A program made the position numbers and the translations under genes. Below the pieces are notes generated by a model, which worked only from the letters and a program-made list of their open reading frames with translations, was not told the DNA's origin and ran no database searches. A stretch of DNA of 7,747 nt from Solobacterium sp. (GTDB lineage: Bacteria > Bacillota_I > Bacilli_A > Erysipelotrichales > Erysipelotrichaceae): NCBI GenBank assembly GCA_016291725.1, contig JAEEYJ010000209.1, forward strand, positions 1 to 7,747, read 5' to 3'. Positions 5,573 through 7,747 of the stretch are shown in pieces (the stretch's first letter is position 1; each line of letters opens with the position of its first letter).

Positions 5573-6424
5573 ATGGGGAAACTGGTATACGGAAGTGAGA
5601 TCTCGGCAGACCTGAGAGCCGGTCTGAAGGACAGGATTGACGGATTGAAAGCCGAAGGAAAGCGTCTGCCCTGCCTGGCTGTGATTCTGGTGGGCAATCA
5701 TCCGGCATCTCTGTCCTACATCAAGGGCAAGGAGAAAGCCTGTGCTTCGGTCGGCATTGACAGCCGGATGTATCATCTGGAGGAAACAGCCTCGAAGGAA
5801 GAGGTCATTGCGGTGATTGAAGAATGCAATCAGGACGCAGGTGTGGACGGCATCCTGGTGCAGCTGCCGCTGCCCGAAGGACTGAACGAGAGGGAGATCC
5901 TAGCCTGCATCGATCCGGACAAGGACGTGGATGGTCTGCATCCGGTGAATGTCGGCCGGCTGTACCTTGGGGAAGACGGGTTCCGCCCGTGCACACCGCT
6001 CGGAATCATGGAAATCCTGGAGCGCATGGGCTGTGATCCGGACCGCAGGCGGGCAGTGGTGATCGGCCGTTCTTCACTCGTCGGTGCGCCGGTTGCCAGA
6101 CTGCTGCAGGACAAAGGCGCAACGGTAACCATCGCCCACAGCCATACCCGGAATCTGCCTGAACTGTGCCGGGAAGCGGATATTCTGATCGTAGCGATCG
6201 GCAGGCCCAAGCTTGTCGGTCCGGAATACATCAAGGAAGGCGCATACGTAGTGGATGTCGGCATCAACCGCACCGAAGAAGGAAAACTGGTCGGTGACGT
6301 GGATACGGACGCGGTTCTGGAACACGTCAGTGCGGTTACTCCGGTGCCGAAGGGTGTCGGCCCGATGACCATATGCATGCTGCTGATGAATACGATGAAG
6401 TCGTACGAAAAGAGGACCGCATGA
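5573..6424 (+). CDS. folD: Bifunctional methylenetetrahydrofolate dehydrogenase / methenyltetrahydrofolate cyclohydrolase
   Basis: FolD interconverts 5,10-methylene-, 5,10-methenyl- and 10-formyl-tetrahydrofolate using NADP(H), supplying one-carbon units for purines and for formyl-Met-tRNA. The protein has 283 residues, normal for the family. The catalytic Tyr49-x-x-x-Lys53 (SYIKGKEKAC), Gln97 in GILVQLPLP, and Asp120 in DKDVDGLHPVN are all present. The nucleotide-binding half carries VIGRSSLVGAPVARLL (about 162-177). The C-terminal signature reads TPVPKGVGPMT, where the usual second Gly of PGGVGP is Lys260. The ribosome site GGAGG (5559-5563) lies inside the end of dtd, 9 bases before the ATG, so the two genes are probably translationally coupled. 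The end overlaps the DUF951 gene by 4 bases (ATGA). Confidence 0.98.
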   Translation: MGKLVYGSEISADLRAGLKDRIDGLKAEGKRLPCLAVILVGNHPASLSYIKGKEKACASVGIDSRMYHLEETASKEEVIAVIEECNQDAGVDGILVQLPLPEGLNEREILACIDPDKDVDGLHPVNVGRLYLGEDGFRPCTPLGIMEILERMGCDPDRRRAVVIGRSSLVGAPVARLLQDKGATVTIAHSHTRNLPELCREADILIVAIGRPKLVGPEYIKEGAYVVDVGINRTEEGKLVGDVDTDAVLEHVSAVTPVPKGVGPMTICMLLMNTMKSYEKRTA

Positions 6425-6630
6425 TTGCGCCTGTGTACGGGATCGACGATGTCGTCGAGATGAAGAAGGAACATCCCTGCCATAAATCGAAGTACTGGAC
6501 CGTGATCCGGATGGGTGCGGACATTAAGATCAAGTGTATGGGGTGCGGTGCTGTAGTCATGTTTCCGAGGCATGAGTTCGAACGGAAGCTGAAGCGGATC
6601 ATTGAGCACCATGAGGATGGAGAGGAATAG
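6421..6630 (+). CDS. DUF951 family small protein (zinc-ribbon-like; YyzM-like)
   Basis: This is a 69-residue protein. I chose the ATG at 6421, inside the ATGA overlap with the folD stop, because AGAGGA (6411-6416) precedes it by 4 bases and the protein then has the family's usual length. An in-frame ATG at 6373 would add 16 residues that only shadow folD. It shows the DUF951 pattern: DDVVEMKKEHPC (Cys20), W26, VIRMGADIKIKC (Cys39), MGCG (Cys42), then FPRHEFERKLKRII. The Cys20 and Cys39-x-x-Cys42 arrangement suggests a bound metal, and the basic C-terminus could contact RNA; both points are inference. The function is not established. Its position directly before ychF matches the order in other Firmicutes, which hints at a link to translation. 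Confidence 0.9.
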   Translation: MIAPVYGIDDVVEMKKEHPCHKSKYWTVIRMGADIKIKCMGCGAVVMFPRHEFERKLKRIIEHHEDGEE

Positions 6631-6632
6631 CT

Positions 6633-7733
6633 ATGGCTTTGACAGCAGGAATTGTCGGTCTGCCGAATGTAGGCAAGTCGACCTTGTTCAATGCGATAAC
6701 AAACAGCCGGGTACTGGCAGAGAACTATCCGTTTGCGACAATCAGTCCGAATGTCGGTGTGGTGGAAGTGCCGGATGAACGGATGGATGAGATCGTCAAA
6801 CTGTTTGATCCGAAGAAGACCATCTATACGACATTCGAATTCACGGACATTGCCGGACTGGTGAAAGGTGCTTCCAAAGGTGAAGGTCTGGGCAACCAGT
6901 TCCTGGCCAATATCCGGCAGACGGATGCCATCGTACATGTCATACGCTGCTTTGATGATGCGAACATTGAGCATGTGGAGGGTACGGTGGATCCGGTGCG
7001 GGATATTGAAGAGATCAACCTGGAACTGTGCCTTGCGGATCTGGATACAGTGGAGAACCGGATCGCAAAGGTTGCCCGCAAAGCACAGACGAAGGAGAAG
7101 GATGCCGTTGCAGAGTATGATACCCTGATGAAGCTGAAGCCGGCGCTGGAAGCCGGTACACCGGTGCGTCTGGCAGAGCTTGGCGGCAAGGACCGGGAGA
7201 TCATCAGGAACTACTCCCTGCTGACCAATAAGCCGGTCATCTACGTTGCGAATATGAGTGACGAAGAGATCAGCGCACCGGAAGAGAATGCGTACTACCG
7301 GGCTGTAAAGGCGTTTGCGGACGGGGAAGGCAGTGAATGCATTGCGGTATGTGCGAAGATCGAGGAAGAGCTTTCCGGGATGGAAAAGGAAGAAAAGCAG
7401 ATGTTCCTGGACGACCTGGGGATCCGTACGGCCGGTCTGGATCAGATCATCCAGGCTGCCTACCATCTCCTGGGACTGCGTACGTTCTTTACCGTCGGCA
7501 AACCGGAATGCCGGGCATGGACCTTCAAGGAAGGAATGCTGGCGCCGCAGTGTGCAGGAATCATCCATACGGACTTTGAACGGGGATTCATCCGGGCGGA
7601 AATCTACAGCTATGATGATCTGATGGAGTACAAAACAGAAGCGTCCCTGCGGGAGCACGGGAAGATCCGTCTGGAGGGCAAGGAATATGCCATGAAGGAC
7701 GGGGACATTGTGTTCTTCCGCTTCAATGTGTAG
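6633..7733 (+). CDS. ychF: Redox-regulated ATPase YchF (Obg-family, OLA1-like)
   Basis: YchF is a ribosome-associated P-loop NTPase of the Obg/HAS group that prefers ATP over GTP and is linked to oxidative-stress responses and translation. The 366-residue length is typical. The P-loop GLPNVGKST spans residues 9-17, and the G2 region [14 protein letters not shown] follows. The G3 motif DIAGL (72-76) has a hydrophobic residue where classic GTPases have the catalytic Gln. The G4 position is NMSDEE (207-212) rather than NKxD, as expected for ATP preference. A helical insert (about 125-200) and a C-terminal TGS domain ending in [10 protein letters not shown] complete it. AGAGGA (6621-6626), 6 bases before the ATG, lies in the end of the DUF951 gene, 2 bases upstream. 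The next gene's ribosome site overlaps the stop codon. Confidence 0.98.
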   Translation: MALTAGIVGLPNVGKSTLFNAITNSRVLAENYPFATISPNVGVVEVPDERMDEIVKLFDPKKTIYTTFEFTDIAGLVKGASKGEGLGNQFLANIRQTDAIVHVIRCFDDANIEHVEGTVDPVRDIEEINLELCLADLDTVENRIAKVARKAQTKEKDAVAEYDTLMKLKPALEAGTPVRLAELGGKDREIIRNYSLLTNKPVIYVANMSDEEISAPEENAYYRAVKAFADGEGSECIAVCAKIEEELSGMEKEEKQMFLDDLGIRTAGLDQIIQAAYHLLGLRTFFTVGKPECRAWTFKEGMLAPQCAGIIHTDFERGFIRAEIYSYDDLMEYKTEASLREHGKIRLEGKEYAMKDGDIVFFRFNV

Positions 7734-7737
7734 GAGG
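7732..7737 (+). promoter_or_regulatory. Ribosome binding site AGGAGG of the next gene
   Basis: A perfect Shine-Dalgarno core overlaps the last two bases of the ychF stop codon and sits 6 bases before an ATG at 7744. It shows that another gene of the same operon begins at the window edge. Confidence 0.8.
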
Positions 7738-7743
7738 CCGGAT

Positions 7744-7747
7744 ATGA
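7744..7747 (+). CDS. Start of the next operon gene (possibly rpsF), only the first codon visible
   Basis: ATG followed by A lies 6 bases after AGGAGG. No protein can be read. In Bacillus subtilis and relatives ychF is followed by rpsF (ribosomal protein bS6), ssb and rpsR, so rpsF is a guess from gene order only. Confidence 0.5.

Noticed and set aside
4782..5708. 308-codon - strand frame opposite the flavodoxin-like gene, dtd and the start of folD
   Set aside because: It crosses three well-supported + strand genes, is rich in Arg/Ser/Pro as expected of a shadow frame, and has no recognisable motif.
6373..6420. Upstream ATG extending the DUF951 protein by 16 residues
   Set aside because: The extra residues overlap folD, lie before the family's normal start, and the ribosome site AGAGGA at 6411-6416 points to the ATG at 6421.
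7251..7268. YchF G4 motif NMSDEE instead of NKxD as a possible loss of function
   Set aside because: YchF/OLA1 proteins normally lack NKxD and prefer ATP, so this is expected for the family.
6336..7658. 440-codon - strand frame opposite DUF951 and ychF
   Set aside because: The + strand frame is an unmistakable full-length YchF. The antisense frame has no family features and is typical of a GC-biased shadow.

Overview
The window (7,747 bases, moderately GC-rich) looks like a chromosomal stretch of a Firmicutes/Bacillota bacterium. The clues are the small DUF951 gene directly before ychF (the order around yyzM-yyaF in Bacillus subtilis), strong AGGAG-type ribosome binding sites, and very tight gene packing. 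A GC-richer member of the Erysipelotrichia is possible, but that is a weak guess.

Layout. Positions 1-2862 hold the 3' part of a large heavy-metal P1B-type ATPase gene on the + strand. Its start lies outside the window. Its N-terminus is a chain of at least four heavy-metal-associated (HMA) domains, with two histidine-rich linkers between the first three. A strong bidirectional terminator (2864-2895) separates it from a convergent SseB-family gene on the - strand (2896-3372). A 76-base divergent spacer (3373-3448) follows, carrying two facing extended -10 promoter candidates. The + strand candidate sits so close to the next start codon that the mRNA is predicted to be leaderless.

From 3449 to the end of the window, six complete genes run on the + strand with gaps of 25 bases or less or a 4-base overlap, so they probably form one operon. 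They are: an S11 (DacA/PBP5-like) D,D-carboxypeptidase homologue whose nucleophile serine and KTG motif are both replaced, a short flavodoxin-fold protein with an altered phosphate loop, D-aminoacyl-tRNA deacylase (dtd), the bifunctional folate enzyme FolD, a DUF951 zinc-ribbon-like protein, and the ribosome-associated ATPase YchF. A seventh gene starts at 7744 behind a perfect AGGAGG; by synteny it may be rpsF.

How they fit together. The dtd-folD-DUF951-ychF part is a housekeeping block for translation quality control, one-carbon supply and ribosome function. The two upstream genes look like degenerate enzyme relatives that share the operon promoter. The metal ATPase and the SseB gene are separate transcription units. 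No RNA genes, insertion sequences, CRISPR arrays or phage genes were seen. The most notable observation is the apparently catalytically dead carboxypeptidase, intact as a reading frame and first in the operon.
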